Shown: positions 19,399 through 27,587, numbered from the stretch's first letter. The stretch is 37,402 bases of DNA from Akkermansia sp. (GCA_017415995.1 JAFQDN010000058.1:1-37402); one strand, 5' to 3'. Notes: generated by a model from the letters alone, not told the origin. Numbers and translations: made by a program.

Positions 19399-20355
19399 AT
19401 GATGCAACAGATTACATACACTCTGGCAGCTGCGCTGAGTACAACCGTAATGATCTGCCCTACTTATGCAAATGATTGGCTGACCGACCTGGATGAAGCA
19501 AAAGCAAAAGCCCGGGCGGAAAACAAAGCCATTTTGGTGGATTTCACCGGTTCCGACTGGTGTGGCTGGTGTGTACAACTGCGCACCACTATATTGGACA
19601 CGGAAGCCTTCCGCAGCTATGCCGCTGATAAGTTTGTACTGCTGGAAGTAGATGTCCCGAAAAACATCAAAAAAATAGGGAAAAAGCAACATGCTCGCAA
19701 CCGTGAGATTGTCCGAAAATACAACATATCCATTTACCCGAGTCTTTTGGTTCTGAACGCAAATGGTGAGGTACTCGGCGGTATGATCGGCGGTAGAGAT
19801 ACACTGAAAAGTGTCATTGCTCCTCTCGATGAAGCCCTCCAAAATGAACAAAAAGCAGCTGCTGCGCGTAAACTGAGCGGTACAGAAAGAGCCCAGGCTC
19901 TCATGGCTATTTACAGTGCTCTTCCTCCCACGCTGAAAGACTATTTCCGCTCCATGCGTGATGAAATTGCACAGTACGACCCGGACAACACCACCGGAAT
20001 ACATAACGAGATTTCTGACACTCAACAAAAAGAAGAACTGCAAGCCGCGCTTAATGCCGCCGGCATGGATTTCCGCCGAGCTTACGCCTCAGCGCAGGAA
20101 TCCATCGCAAAAGCAAGCCCGGAAAACAAATACGTGCTTCTCGGGCTGTTGTCTGACTATTTGCAGCACTGCCAAAACAATTTAGTCATGCAAATTGATG
20201 ACACAGCGGGAGTAGAAGAGCTCCGCCAACTCCTGTTGCTCATGGCAGAATGCGCTCCGGAAGATGAAGCAACCGCACTTCGGCAGGAAATCGAATTACA
20301 ATTCAAAAACCCGGACTCCGTATTGCAAATCATTAGAGCAAAACGTCAAAAATAG
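19399..20355 (+). CDS. Exported thioredoxin-fold protein (paralogue 1)
   Basis: 318 residues with a signal peptide (hydrophobic 8-22, likely cleavage after TYA at about 24). Residues 25-150 form a thioredoxin-like domain: GSDWCGWC puts the redox pair at Cys55 and Cys58, and the cis-Pro is in ISIYPSLLV. Residues 155-318 are helical, match no domain I know, and are shared with the next gene. It probably reduces or isomerises disulfides, or handles a redox partner, in the periplasm. It forms a tandem pair with the gene at 20455. No terminator separates the two, but the second has its own promoter-like site. No Shine-Dalgarno sequence precedes either of the two adjacent ATG codons. Confidence 0.85.
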   Translation: MMQQITYTLAAALSTTVMICPTYANDWLTDLDEAKAKARAENKAILVDFTGSDWCGWCVQLRTTILDTEAFRSYAADKFVLLEVDVPKNIKKIGKKQHARNREIVRKYNISIYPSLLVLNANGEVLGGMIGGRDTLKSVIAPLDEALQNEQKAAAARKLSGTERAQALMAIYSALPPTLKDYFRSMRDEIAQYDPDNTTGIHNEISDTQQKEELQAALNAAGMDFRRAYASAQESIAKASPENKYVLLGLLSDYLQHCQNNLVMQIDDTAGVEELRQLLLLMAECAPEDEATALRQEIELQFKNPDSVLQIIRAKRQK

Positions 20356-20419
20356 GGTTACGAGCAATCAGCAGGAGAGGTATTTCCCGCATCGAGCGCG
20401 TCATGCCGTTAGAATAAGC

Positions 20420-20448
20420 TTGCACTCCGACATTTATCAATGCAAAAT
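20420..20448 (+). promoter_or_regulatory. Possible promoter of the second thioredoxin-like gene
   Basis: TTGCAC (20420-20425), 17-bp spacer, CAAAAT (20443-20448), then 6 bases to the ATG at 20455. The -10 matches the consensus at four of six positions. The same two hexamers at the same spacing occur before rseP. The site favours the ATG at 20455 over the one at 20440. Confidence 0.45.
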
Positions 20449-20454
20449 AATTAC

Positions 20455-21408
20455 ATGTTCAAGCGTATATTGCACATGACCGGGCTGGTAGCCCTTGCGG
20501 CGCCGGCATTTGCAGCTGTTGAATGGTCCACGGACTTAGAGGCAGCTAAGGCTCAAGCAGCGGCCTCCGGCAAATCCATTCTGGTGGATTTCACCGGTTC
20601 TGACTGGTGTGGCTACTGTATCCGACTCAAAAAGGATGTGTTCGACACCCCGGAGTTTGAGGCACTGACAAAAGACAGTCTTGTCTTTGTTGAGATTGAC
20701 GTCCCCCGCGATGTTGCCCGCATAGGCGAAGAGTTGCACAAAAAGAATCAGGCTCTTTGCAAGCAGTACAAGGTTGCCGGTTTTCCGACCATCATGATTA
20801 TGTCCCCTGAGGGCTACATCATCGGTGGCTTTGTAGGCGGAGCCAACATGGCTCGCGTGAAGGATTGCCTGAGCGCAGCAGAGACAAATGCGGCCAAGGT
20901 GAAGCATGCCGCTACCCTGCAGGGGGCTGAACGCGCTAAATTGCTGGCAGAGGTTCACAACGGGCTTCCTCGTGATCTCAAGGCAGCAAATACTGCCATG
21001 GTTAACGCCATTGTAGAGGCCGATGAAAACAATGTTACCGGGATGAAGGATCTTGCCAAGGCGACAGCCGAGCTCGATAGTCTCATAAAGGCTCTGAGCA
21101 AGACCGCCCGCGAACCGGAAAAAGCACTTGTCATGGTAAATGAGGCACTCACTACGTGCTATCCCGTTAACCGCGAAGAGCTGCTGATGCTGAAAGGTCA
21201 AATTATCATGGCCATGGTCAATCGCGACCTTCAGGTTGCAGATAGTGTGGAAGATGTGGAGGCCATCAAGGCCCTCATGTTGCAACTGGTTGATTGCGCC
21301 CCTGCAGACCGCAAGGAGCAGATGCGCCAACGCGTTGAAAAGCAATTCGGAGATCCTGCCGCGGTTCTTGAGAAGATTCGCGAGCAACGTGCTTTGCGTG
21401 GCAAATAA
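20455..21408 (+). CDS. Exported thioredoxin-fold protein (paralogue 2)
   Basis: 317 residues from the ATG at 20455; an in-frame ATG at 20440 would add five. The shorter start gives a compact signal peptide (Lys3-Arg4, hydrophobic core, AFA cleavage near residue 20) and sits 6 bases after a -10-like hexamer. The thioredoxin-like domain (about 24-145) has GSDWCGYC, with Cys52 and Cys55, and the cis-Pro in VAGFPTIMI. The C-terminal half is helical and aligns with the preceding gene to the end, finishing in a similar FGDPAAVLEKIRE segment. The two clearly arose by tandem duplication. The redox motifs differ (CGWC and CGYC), so their potentials or partners may differ too. A terminator follows. Confidence 0.85.
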   Translation: MFKRILHMTGLVALAAPAFAAVEWSTDLEAAKAQAAASGKSILVDFTGSDWCGYCIRLKKDVFDTPEFEALTKDSLVFVEIDVPRDVARIGEELHKKNQALCKQYKVAGFPTIMIMSPEGYIIGGFVGGANMARVKDCLSAAETNAAKVKHAATLQGAERAKLLAEVHNGLPRDLKAANTAMVNAIVEADENNVTGMKDLAKATAELDSLIKALSKTAREPEKALVMVNEALTTCYPVNREELLMLKGQIIMAMVNRDLQVADSVEDVEAIKALMLQLVDCAPADRKEQMRQRVEKQFGDPAAVLEKIREQRALRGK

Positions 21409-21435
21409 CACAAGCCATAAAAGCAATCTTTCCCG

Positions 21436-21469
21436 AGAGCTCCGCCTTAGCAGGTCGGAGCTCTTTTTT
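21436..21469 (+). terminator. Intrinsic terminator after the thioredoxin pair
   Basis: Perfect 9-bp stem AGAGCTCCG/CGGAGCTCT (21436-21444 with 21456-21464), 11-base loop, T-run to 21469. Confidence 0.85.
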
Positions 21470-21525
21470 GGGGAGGGATCCTCATGCAGTGTCGGTGTAA
21501 TACCTCCAATTGTTAGTCATTAAGC

Positions 21526-21555
21526 TTGCGGATGCCTCGCTAAGCATGCTAACAT
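21526..21555 (+). promoter_or_regulatory. Possible promoter of the GH16 gene
   Basis: TTGCGG (21526-21531), 18-bp spacer, TAACAT (21550-21555), leader about 33 bases. No Shine-Dalgarno sequence before the ATG at 21595. Confidence 0.35.
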
Positions 21556-21594
21556 CATGTTGCAGGTAACAATAAAACGACCCACCCTTCCCAC

Positions 21595-22512
21595 ATGAAA
21601 ATAAGCACCCTACTCTACCCCCTGATACTCGCAACAGCCTCACTCGGTGTTGCGGATGACTACACCGGATGGCAAAACTCCCACCCCGAATGGGAGCTCG
21701 TCTTTTCCGATGATTTTGACGGCAACAGTTTGGACTCTTCCAAGTGGAATAAAATCGACTACGTAAGTTGGAATGTGTCCGACTGGCGTCAATACCAATC
21801 GCGCGATGAAGAGCTTGTCTCACTGAATGGCGATGGAACCGTCTCACTCTGGGGAAAATATGGTAACTATACCAGCCAAGCTGACCCAACCGGGCTGAAT
21901 GACACCTACGCTTGCGGAGGAATCTTCACCAACAAGACATTTACCTTTCAGTATGGTTATGTGGAGGTACGCGCCAAGTTCGACAGCGCCATGGGAGCTT
22001 GGCCGGCCATATGGATGATGCCTGTTAACGGGCCTTGGCCACAGTCGGGAGAAATTGACATCATGGAGCATCTTAACTACGAAGGGATTGTTCACCAAAC
22101 ATTGCATTACAATGATGCAAATGGAGCAAAAACAACTTCGGGCACGGTTAATGCTCAAGGTGGTTCAACCGCCTACTTCACCTCTGTAGCGGATAAAGCG
22201 GATTTCCACACCTATGGAGTAGAATGGACTCCGGAGGGTGTCAAATTCTTTATGGATGGCAATTTGACGCTTCATACGCCCACGGAATCTATTAACCCCA
22301 ACTGGCCTTTTAACAAGGAGAATAACCCCTATTACCTTATGTTGGATATGCAACTGGGGGGCAGTTGGGCCGGAGCTCCCGGAGACCTCGGTGACGGCGT
22401 GGCTATGACGGTGGACTACGTGCACGTGTACTCCACCATCCCTGAGCCGGGAAGCACAACCCTAACTGTGGTGGCACTCAGTGCCCTGCTCGCTCGACGT
22501 AAACGCCGTTAA
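21595..22512 (+). CDS. Glycoside hydrolase family 16 with PEP-CTERM tail
   Basis: 305 residues: signal peptide (1-20, cleavage near GVA/DD), GH16 domain (about 30-280) and a C-terminal IPEP, hydrophobic, RRKRR tail (282-305). The catalytic motif GEIDIMEH supplies nucleophile Glu153, Asp155 and acid/base Glu158. Trp residues around 137-148 would line the glycan cleft. GH16 enzymes cut beta-1,3 or beta-1,4 bonds internally in beta-glucans, galactans or host poly-LacNAc. Several Akkermansia GH16 enzymes are mucin O-glycan endo-hydrolases, so that is my preferred role, but a laminarinase cannot be excluded from sequence. The sorting tail matches that of the giant protease, so both probably pass through the same envelope-sorting route. 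Transcribed alone, converging on rimO. Confidence 0.9.
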   Translation: MKISTLLYPLILATASLGVADDYTGWQNSHPEWELVFSDDFDGNSLDSSKWNKIDYVSWNVSDWRQYQSRDEELVSLNGDGTVSLWGKYGNYTSQADPTGLNDTYACGGIFTNKTFTFQYGYVEVRAKFDSAMGAWPAIWMMPVNGPWPQSGEIDIMEHLNYEGIVHQTLHYNDANGAKTTSGTVNAQGGSTAYFTSVADKADFHTYGVEWTPEGVKFFMDGNLTLHTPTESINPNWPFNKENNPYYLMLDMQLGGSWAGAPGDLGDGVAMTVDYVHVYSTIPEPGSTTLTVVALSALLARRKRR

Positions 22513-22530
22513 CCCTATACGCCGAAAACA

Positions 22531-22577
22531 TTACCAAAGTGTCTGCATGTTTATACAACCTGCGGACACTTCGGTAA
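22531..22577. terminator. Hairpin between convergent GH16 and rimO genes
   Basis: Two 17-base arms (22531-22547 and 22561-22577) pair with one mismatch and one G-U wobble, around a 13-base loop. On the minus strand a short TTTT lies just past the stem, so it may terminate rimO transcripts. On the plus strand there is no T-run. Confidence 0.5.
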
Positions 22578-22584
22578 AAACAGA

Positions 22585-23964
22585 TTACGCCTCCTCCTCA
22601 GGAAGCTCAACCGAGCCTTCGGCAAAAAGCTCATACGCAATGGAATCCGTAATGAGCACCTCCGCAAACTCACCGACAGGCAAAGAGGGATCCACATGGA
22701 TAGAGCCATCCACATCCGGGGCATCCCACGGACCACGGGCAATACCGGGAGAATCCACCAATACGCGCAACGTTTGCCCAACGCAATCTTGTCCGATTTC
22801 ATCCGCAATACCGGCAAGAATCATGGACAGCTCATTGGCTCGGCGCTTACGGGTGGCATGGTGCACTTGGTTTTTCATCTTAGCAGCTAGGGAGCCTTCC
22901 TCTCGTGAATAGGGGAAAACCCCGGCACGCTCAAAACGGAACTCGCGGATAAAGTCTCTCAGCTCGGCGTGGTCATCTTCATTCTCACCGGGCAAACCGC
23001 TGATAAAGGTAGTACGCAGCCCAATACCCGGCACAGCAGAACGGAGGTCCCGTATAAGTTTGCGGATGTAGTCACCATCAGTCTTGCGGCGCTGCTCCTC
23101 CAGAATATGAGCGGATATATGCTGCAAGGGAATATCCACGTACTTAACGACTTTCTCGCACGTGGCAAAAACATCTATAAGCTCCTGGCTCCAATGTGCC
23201 GGGTGGGTGTAAAGCACTCGCACCCAAAAATCTCCCGGCAGGGCGTTAATTTCACGCAACAAGGTAGCAAGGGATTCCCCGCGAGCGGAATCCACCCCGC
23301 TGGTCTTGGTTGCTCCGCCCTCCCACTTATCCATTCCGTAATATGTGGTATCTTGGGCAATGAGATTAATCTCCTTCACTCCGGCATCCACCAAGGCTTT
23401 CACTTCGCGCATAATGCTTGCCTGCGGACGGCTGCGGTGCCCTCCACGTATGCGCGGAATCACACAATAAGCACAGGCATGATTGCAGCCCTCTGCTATT
23501 TTTACATAAGCAAAGTGTTTACCGGTTAAGCGATAACGCACATCACCGAAGTCAGGCATCAGCTTGGACACTTTCGTGCTGTACACTTTCTCGGCCGTAC
23601 CATTCAGGCAGGAGTTCACTATATCCGCAACTTCCGGCACCTTATCCACGCCGATAAAGCAATCCACCTCGGGCATCAGTTTCACCAAATCGTGAGCATA
23701 GCGTTGGGAAAGACAGCCGGCTACCATAATTTTCTGGTGAAGCGGAGCTTCTCCGGCTTCTCTGGCCCGAGTGGCAGCAAAAATGGTATCGATAGCCTCC
23801 TGCTTGGCGGGATCAATGAAGGCGCAGGTGTTGATAATGAGAGCATCCGCCTGTTCGGGCTCCACCTTGGTAAAGCCGGCATTCAAAAGGCGGTCTGCCA
23901 TGACCTCAGAATCCACCAGATTCTTGGCACAGCCTAGGGAAATGATTGCAAACGTTGCTGCCAT
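22585..23964 (-). CDS. rimO: Ribosomal protein S12 methylthiotransferase RimO
   Basis: 459 residues from the ATG at 23964; an in-frame GTG two codons upstream is also possible. RimO is a radical-SAM enzyme that adds a methylthio group to the conserved aspartate of ribosomal protein S12. The N-terminal UPF0004 domain has Fe-S cysteines at residues 12, 47 and 84 (SLGCAKN, NTCAF, GCLSQR). The radical-SAM motif CNHACAYC gives Cys160, Cys164 and Cys167. A TRAM-type RNA-binding domain closes the protein (about 390-455). The PLQH and SGLPGE segments are typical of the MiaB/RimO family. I chose RimO over MiaB from the SLGCAKNLVDSE start and the IPRIRGGHRSR segment. Alone on its strand with its own promoter. 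Confidence 0.93.
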   Translation of the reverse strand: MAATFAIISLGCAKNLVDSEVMADRLLNAGFTKVEPEQADALIINTCAFIDPAKQEAIDTIFAATRAREAGEAPLHQKIMVAGCLSQRYAHDLVKLMPEVDCFIGVDKVPEVADIVNSCLNGTAEKVYSTKVSKLMPDFGDVRYRLTGKHFAYVKIAEGCNHACAYCVIPRIRGGHRSRPQASIMREVKALVDAGVKEINLIAQDTTYYGMDKWEGGATKTSGVDSARGESLATLLREINALPGDFWVRVLYTHPAHWSQELIDVFATCEKVVKYVDIPLQHISAHILEEQRRKTDGDYIRKLIRDLRSAVPGIGLRTTFISGLPGENEDDHAELRDFIREFRFERAGVFPYSREEGSLAAKMKNQVHHATRKRRANELSMILAGIADEIGQDCVGQTLRVLVDSPGIARGPWDAPDVDGSIHVDPSLPVGEFAEVLITDSIAYELFAEGSVELPEEEA

Positions 23965-23980
23965 GCGCACACTCTAGCAT

Positions 23981-24009
23981 ATTCTACCCCTTTTGAAAAG
24001 AGCAAACAA
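23981..24009 (-). promoter_or_regulatory. Promoter of rimO
   Basis: Minus strand: TTGTTT (24004-24009), 17-bp spacer, TAGAAT (23981-23986), 16 bases before the ATG. The -10 is identical to that of the giant gene. A TAGAGT closer to the ATG (23971-23976) is an alternative. Confidence 0.5.
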
Positions 24010-24060
24010 TCAGACAAACGAGAATTCCGCGCGCGCGGAGCGTTAAATACCACGCTGTAC

Positions 24061-24921
24061 TTATAGCTCACATAAGTTCTTTAACTGAGGTAGGCGGGAA
24101 TAGAATGTTTGCAGTACATTCAGGCGAGCCTCGGTACGCAAATGAGGCGGCAGCGCGGGATGATGCAGCCCTGCTCGGGTACAGATTTTCACCCTTGCCT
24201 CGATAAACGCACTCAGCAGATGCGCAACGCGAATACGCTCATACTCACCGTCTTGCAACAAATAATCCAACACTTCGGACTGCTCCTGTAGCAATTTAAG
24301 GCTCAAGGCCTCATCTTCCGTACTTAAGGCAGAAGCCATGTCTTTGAAAAAATTAAGCGCTGTTTTGTAATCTTTCCCTTTACGCCAGCTCATCAACCGT
24401 TCCGGCGTAGGAAATATGGTCTCTTCGCCCAAAATGCAATTTATCAGCTCTTTCCACGCCGATTTTTCCTCGTCGCTCACAGAATCGGAGGCTAAGCGTT
24501 GTGGTACTATCCTTATCAAATACACCAAAACTTCAAATCCGATTTCATGGGAGGGTTTCATGCGAACGCCATGCTCCCCCAAATATGTTCTATACACCCA
24601 TTCTTTCTGCCACATCACAGCATCTGCCAATATACACAGCTTACGGAGTTTATCCGCCGGTATTTGTCGCAAACGGTCACAATAGGGGCGAATTTTCTCT
24701 GCTGTAGCCCGGATTTCCACGGCAAGCGAGGTCTCAGAATTAATTCTGCACCTCAAACAAAGGCGCCCTAATTCCGCAAGAACCGACATAACCTCACAGA
24801 CCTGCTGCTCCGTTGCAGATACGGCAGAAGCCTGCATCACCGGTACCGGCTCATCTACAGCCCCGAAAACAGATGATGCACTTAACGAAACAAAAATACA
24901 AGTAAGCCAACAAGCTCTCAT
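24061..24921 (-). CDS. Secreted protein of unknown function
   Basis: 286 residues that I do not recognise. A signal peptide is clear (Arg2, hydrophobic 5-18, cleavage near VFG/AVD at about 20). The mature part is predicted almost wholly helical, with many Leu, Glu, Arg and Lys, and seven or so scattered Cys, including a CLRCR cluster at about 55-59. No enzyme motif is visible. Its promoter-like site supports the ATG at 24921, with a leader of no more than a few bases. It is transcribed away from the small lipoprotein gene and toward rimO. The Cys content would fit a periplasmic protein with disulfides, but no partner is evident. Confidence 0.7.
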   Translation of the reverse strand: MRACWLTCIFVSLSASSVFGAVDEPVPVMQASAVSATEQQVCEVMSVLAELGRLCLRCRINSETSLAVEIRATAEKIRPYCDRLRQIPADKLRKLCILADAVMWQKEWVYRTYLGEHGVRMKPSHEIGFEVLVYLIRIVPQRLASDSVSDEEKSAWKELINCILGEETIFPTPERLMSWRKGKDYKTALNFFKDMASALSTEDEALSLKLLQEQSEVLDYLLQDGEYERIRVAHLLSAFIEARVKICTRAGLHHPALPPHLRTEARLNVLQTFYSRLPQLKNLCEL

Positions 24922-24928
24922 GCAAGTA

Positions 24929-24956
24929 ATCGTAACACATTCAACTCAAAAGTCAA
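24929..24956 (-). promoter_or_regulatory. Promoter of the secreted unknown at 24061-24921
   Basis: Minus strand: TTGACT (24951-24956), 16-bp spacer, TACGAT (24929-24934), only 7 bases from the ATG at 24921. Confidence 0.55.
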
Positions 24957-25011
24957 TTATTTTTGAGGCAACTTCTGATAAGTCTCCTTATAAAGTGCGT
25001 AAAAAATCAGC

Positions 25012-25039
25012 TTGATTTTTCAAATGCAGTTATTATAAT
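25012..25039 (+). promoter_or_regulatory. Consensus-like promoter before the small lipoprotein gene
   Basis: TTGATT (25012-25017), 16-bp spacer and a perfect TATAAT (25034-25039), the best -10 in the window. Start site near 25046; the small gene starts at 25066 and the helicase gene at 25283 with no terminator between them, so it may drive both. Confidence 0.65.
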
Positions 25040-25065
25040 AACCGGAAAGATTCCCCACCCATGGC

Positions 25066-25197
25066 ATGAAAATCAGCACCATATTCAAAATCGTTATTAT
25101 CAGCACAACCGTAGTTTTTACAGCATGTTCCGCCGGTAATCCGAACAGGACAAGCAACTTCGGCTGCGAGGTCAGCGGGCGCACGCACCGCATGTAA
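25066..25197 (+). CDS. Small lipoprotein, 43 residues
   Basis: A short frame from the ATG at 25066 to TAA at 25195-25197. It begins MKIS, continues with Lys8 and a hydrophobic core, and has the lipobox VFTA before Cys21. The mature peptide would be only 23 residues, with a second Cys at 34 and a basic end. It sits 26 bases after a consensus promoter. The signal peptide and lipobox are the only recognisable features. It may be an entericidin-like or other tiny lipoprotein, or a leader frame for the helicase gene 85 bases downstream. Nothing shows which. Confidence 0.55.
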   Translation: MKISTIFKIVIISTTVVFTACSAGNPNRTSNFGCEVSGRTHRM

Positions 25198-25250
25198 TAG
25201 ACGAGTGGCGCCAACGATGGCACGAAATTAAAGAAAAAAAGCTTTACAAA

Positions 25251-25271
25251 AGCATGCGCATCGTGCATGCT
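25251..25271. repeat. Inverted repeat just before the helicase start
   Basis: AGCATGC (25251-25257) and GCATGCT (25265-25271) are perfect inverted arms with a 7-base gap, ending 11 bases before the ATG. It could be an operator or an mRNA hairpin near the ribosome site. A weak TTTACA-17-CATGCT promoter overlaps it. Confidence 0.45.
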
Positions 25272-25282
25272 TGCGCGTGCTT

Positions 25283-27127
25283 ATGTCATTTGCAGAACTC
25301 GGAATTTGCCCGGAAATATTAGAAGCGATAGAGGTACTCGGTTTTGAGACTCCGTCACCCATTCAGCAGCAAGCCATCCCGGTCGCGTTGGAAGGGCGGG
25401 ACATTGTGGGCTTGTCCCACACCGGGTCCGGGAAGACACTGGCATTTTCCATTCCGGCGTTGGAGCGCATAGAGCCGAGCGTAAGAGGCGTACAGGTGTT
25501 ATGCTTGGCACCGACGCGTGAGCTGGCGGTGCAGATTTGTCGGGAGGTTGACAAACTGGCACTGTTTTTGGATGGCATATCCGCAGTACCCATCTACGGA
25601 GGGACCTCCTTTGCCCCGCAGCTGGCAGCCCTGCACCGCGGAGTACAATTTGTTGTAGGAACTCCGGGCAGAATCATCGACCTCATGGAGCAAGGCGAAC
25701 TCAAAACGGATTGCATCACTACGCTGATTTTAGATGAGGCGGACGAGATGCTCGACATGGGATTCCAGGAGGACATAGACCGCATTGTGGCACAACTCCC
25801 GGAAGAAAGGCAAACACTGTTCTTCTCCGCCACCATGTCGACAGCCATTCGCGCACTCATCAATCGTTTGGCATCGGAGCCGCAGGAAATCAGCATAGAA
25901 CGCCCGGTTCTTACTGTTCCCACTTGCGAGCAAAGCGTTTATGAGGTGGTATTTTCCTCACGCATCGAGGTTCTGAGCCGATTGATAGAAATGGGGCGTA
26001 TGAAACGCGGGCTCGTCTTCGCTAATACCAAGCGCGTAGTGGATGACGTTGTGGATGGACTGCTGGCACGTGGATACTCGGTGGACCGCCTCCACGGCGA
26101 TATGCCGCAAACGCTGCGCGAGCGCGTTATGGATTCCTTCCGCAAAGGCAACCTGAATGTACTGGTAGCAACGGACATCGCCGCACGAGGGTTAGATATT
26201 GATGACGTGGATATAGTAGTCAACTTTGAACTTCCGCGCGACCCTGAGGATTATGTGCACCGTATCGGGCGCACGGCACGCGCCGGGAGAAAAGGAAAAG
26301 CTGTTACCTTTATAGGGCGCCGAGACTTTTCCTTACTTGCCCGCATTGAGCGCTTTGTAGGCGTTCGTATGCCACGGGAAAAAGTCATGACAGCCATGCA
26401 AGTGGAACAAGCACGGCGTGAAGCGCTGGTGGACGACATCATCGAATATGCCACAAAATCCCCGGAACTCCCGGACGAGTTGTCAGACATAGAATTACCG
26501 GCAGAACAACTACTGGCGGCCATGTTCAACCTGCTCGTCAACAAAGGCAGCAGAGAATTACAGCCTATCCCGGAGGACAGGCCGAGCCGCTACGGTAACA
26601 AACGCGAAGACGCACCGGCGGATACCCCCCCGGCAGCCGAAAAGGGTAACGACTGGAGCAACTTACAGGAAAGCGTTACCCTCTTTATGAACGGAGGTAA
26701 GCTCATTGGCGTACGCCCCAAAGATATTGCCGGCTTGTTCTATAACGAAGGCGGCGCGCCTAAGGGAAGCGTGGGTGACATCAAGATTTTCCTCAAGCAC
26801 TCCCTTATCGAGGTATCCCCGGATGTTGCTCCCAAACTCTGTGACAGACTCAGCACTTGCAGCATTTGCGGCTACGAGGTGAATGTAAGAGCGGACAAGG
26901 GATACCCGGGACAAGATAGTTCATCACGCACGAATGAGCGTCCCCGCCGCAATGGCTCCGCCCCCTATTCCGGGAATGACACCTTCCGCCGCGATAACCG
27001 AGCGGACAAACGAGAACGAGGCTCTCGCTTTGGGCGTGCAGAAAAGTTCTCCCGTTCATCGCGCCGCGACTCGGGAGATGGGTTCTACACCAAGTTTACA
27101 GGCAGTAAAAACAAACGCAGGAAGTAA
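25283..27127 (+). CDS. deaD: DEAD-box ATP-dependent RNA helicase (DeaD/DbpA-like)
   Basis: 614 residues from the ATG at 25283; an in-frame TTG at 25271 lies within an inverted repeat and gives no better start. All helicase motifs are present: Q motif Gln28, Walker A SHTGSGKT (45-52), PTREL (77-81), TPGR (127-130), DEAD (151-154), SAT (182-184), ATDIAARGLD (296-305) and HRIGRTARAG (326-335). Residues about 463-540 match a DbpA-type RNA-binding domain, and the tail (545-614) is rich in Arg, Lys, Ser and Asn, typical of RNA-contacting tails. The family remodels rRNA and mRNA structure, often in ribosome assembly and cold adaptation. The first residue of Walker A is Ser, where Ala is usual. The next gene starts 3 bases after the stop, so the two are probably cotranscribed. 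Confidence 0.93.
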   Translation: MSFAELGICPEILEAIEVLGFETPSPIQQQAIPVALEGRDIVGLSHTGSGKTLAFSIPALERIEPSVRGVQVLCLAPTRELAVQICREVDKLALFLDGISAVPIYGGTSFAPQLAALHRGVQFVVGTPGRIIDLMEQGELKTDCITTLILDEADEMLDMGFQEDIDRIVAQLPEERQTLFFSATMSTAIRALINRLASEPQEISIERPVLTVPTCEQSVYEVVFSSRIEVLSRLIEMGRMKRGLVFANTKRVVDDVVDGLLARGYSVDRLHGDMPQTLRERVMDSFRKGNLNVLVATDIAARGLDIDDVDIVVNFELPRDPEDYVHRIGRTARAGRKGKAVTFIGRRDFSLLARIERFVGVRMPREKVMTAMQVEQARREALVDDIIEYATKSPELPDELSDIELPAEQLLAAMFNLLVNKGSRELQPIPEDRPSRYGNKREDAPADTPPAAEKGNDWSNLQESVTLFMNGGKLIGVRPKDIAGLFYNEGGAPKGSVGDIKIFLKHSLIEVSPDVAPKLCDRLSTCSICGYEVNVRADKGYPGQDSSSRTNERPRRNGSAPYSGNDTFRRDNRADKRERGSRFGRAEKFSRSSRRDSGDGFYTKFTGSKNKRRK

Positions 27128-27130
27128 AAT

Positions 27131-27586
27131 ATGGTTTCTACCACACAGGAACGCGCCTTGTCGTATTTTCACCGAGGTTACAACTGCGCCCAGTCAGTAT
27201 TTGCGGCGTGCGCAGAAAAAATCGGGATAAGCGAAGAGCTGGCGCTGAGGCTTTCAGCCGGATTCGGCGCGGGCGTGGGGCGCATGCGCGGCATGTGCGG
27301 GGCATTCAGCGGGATGACACTGGTGGCCGGGTACTGCAAAGGCAACCTAAGCGGAGAACCGGCGGATAAAGAAATCGTGTTCAGAGAGGTACGAGAACTC
27401 GCGGAGAGATTCCGCAAAGAATTCGGCACGCTGAGCTGCCGGGAATTATTACATTTGGATGAGCATGAGCAAGAGGGAGCTCGCCCCAATGAACGCACGG
27501 AAGCATACTACGCAGCCCGCCCCTGCGAACGGTGCGTGGCATTTTGTGCACACCAAGCAGAGTTGCTCCTGAGTAAGAAAGCCTGA
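27131..27586 (+). CDS. C_GCAxxG_C_C family redox protein
   Basis: 151 residues of the C_GCAxxG_C_C family, a small cysteine-rich group thought to be redox-active; its reaction is not established. Visible signature: NCAQSVFAAC (about 18-27), the glycine-rich SAGFGAGVGRMRGMCGAFSG (about 41-60), then later Cys residues in LSCRELL and in CERCVAFC near the end. No signal peptide, so cytoplasmic. It starts 3 bases after the helicase stop and has a good Shine-Dalgarno AGGAAG at 6-base spacing, unlike most first genes here. Its stop lies 1 base from the end of the convergent MFS gene, with no room for a terminator. Confidence 0.88.
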   Translation: MVSTTQERALSYFHRGYNCAQSVFAACAEKIGISEELALRLSAGFGAGVGRMRGMCGAFSGMTLVAGYCKGNLSGEPADKEIVFREVRELAERFRKEFGTLSCRELLHLDEHEQEGARPNERTEAYYAARPCERCVAFCAHQAELLLSKKA

Positions 27587-27587
27587 G

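Noticed and set aside
20536..21426. 296-residue minus-strand frame
   Set aside because: Antisense to the second thioredoxin-like gene, which has a clear redox motif and signal peptide.
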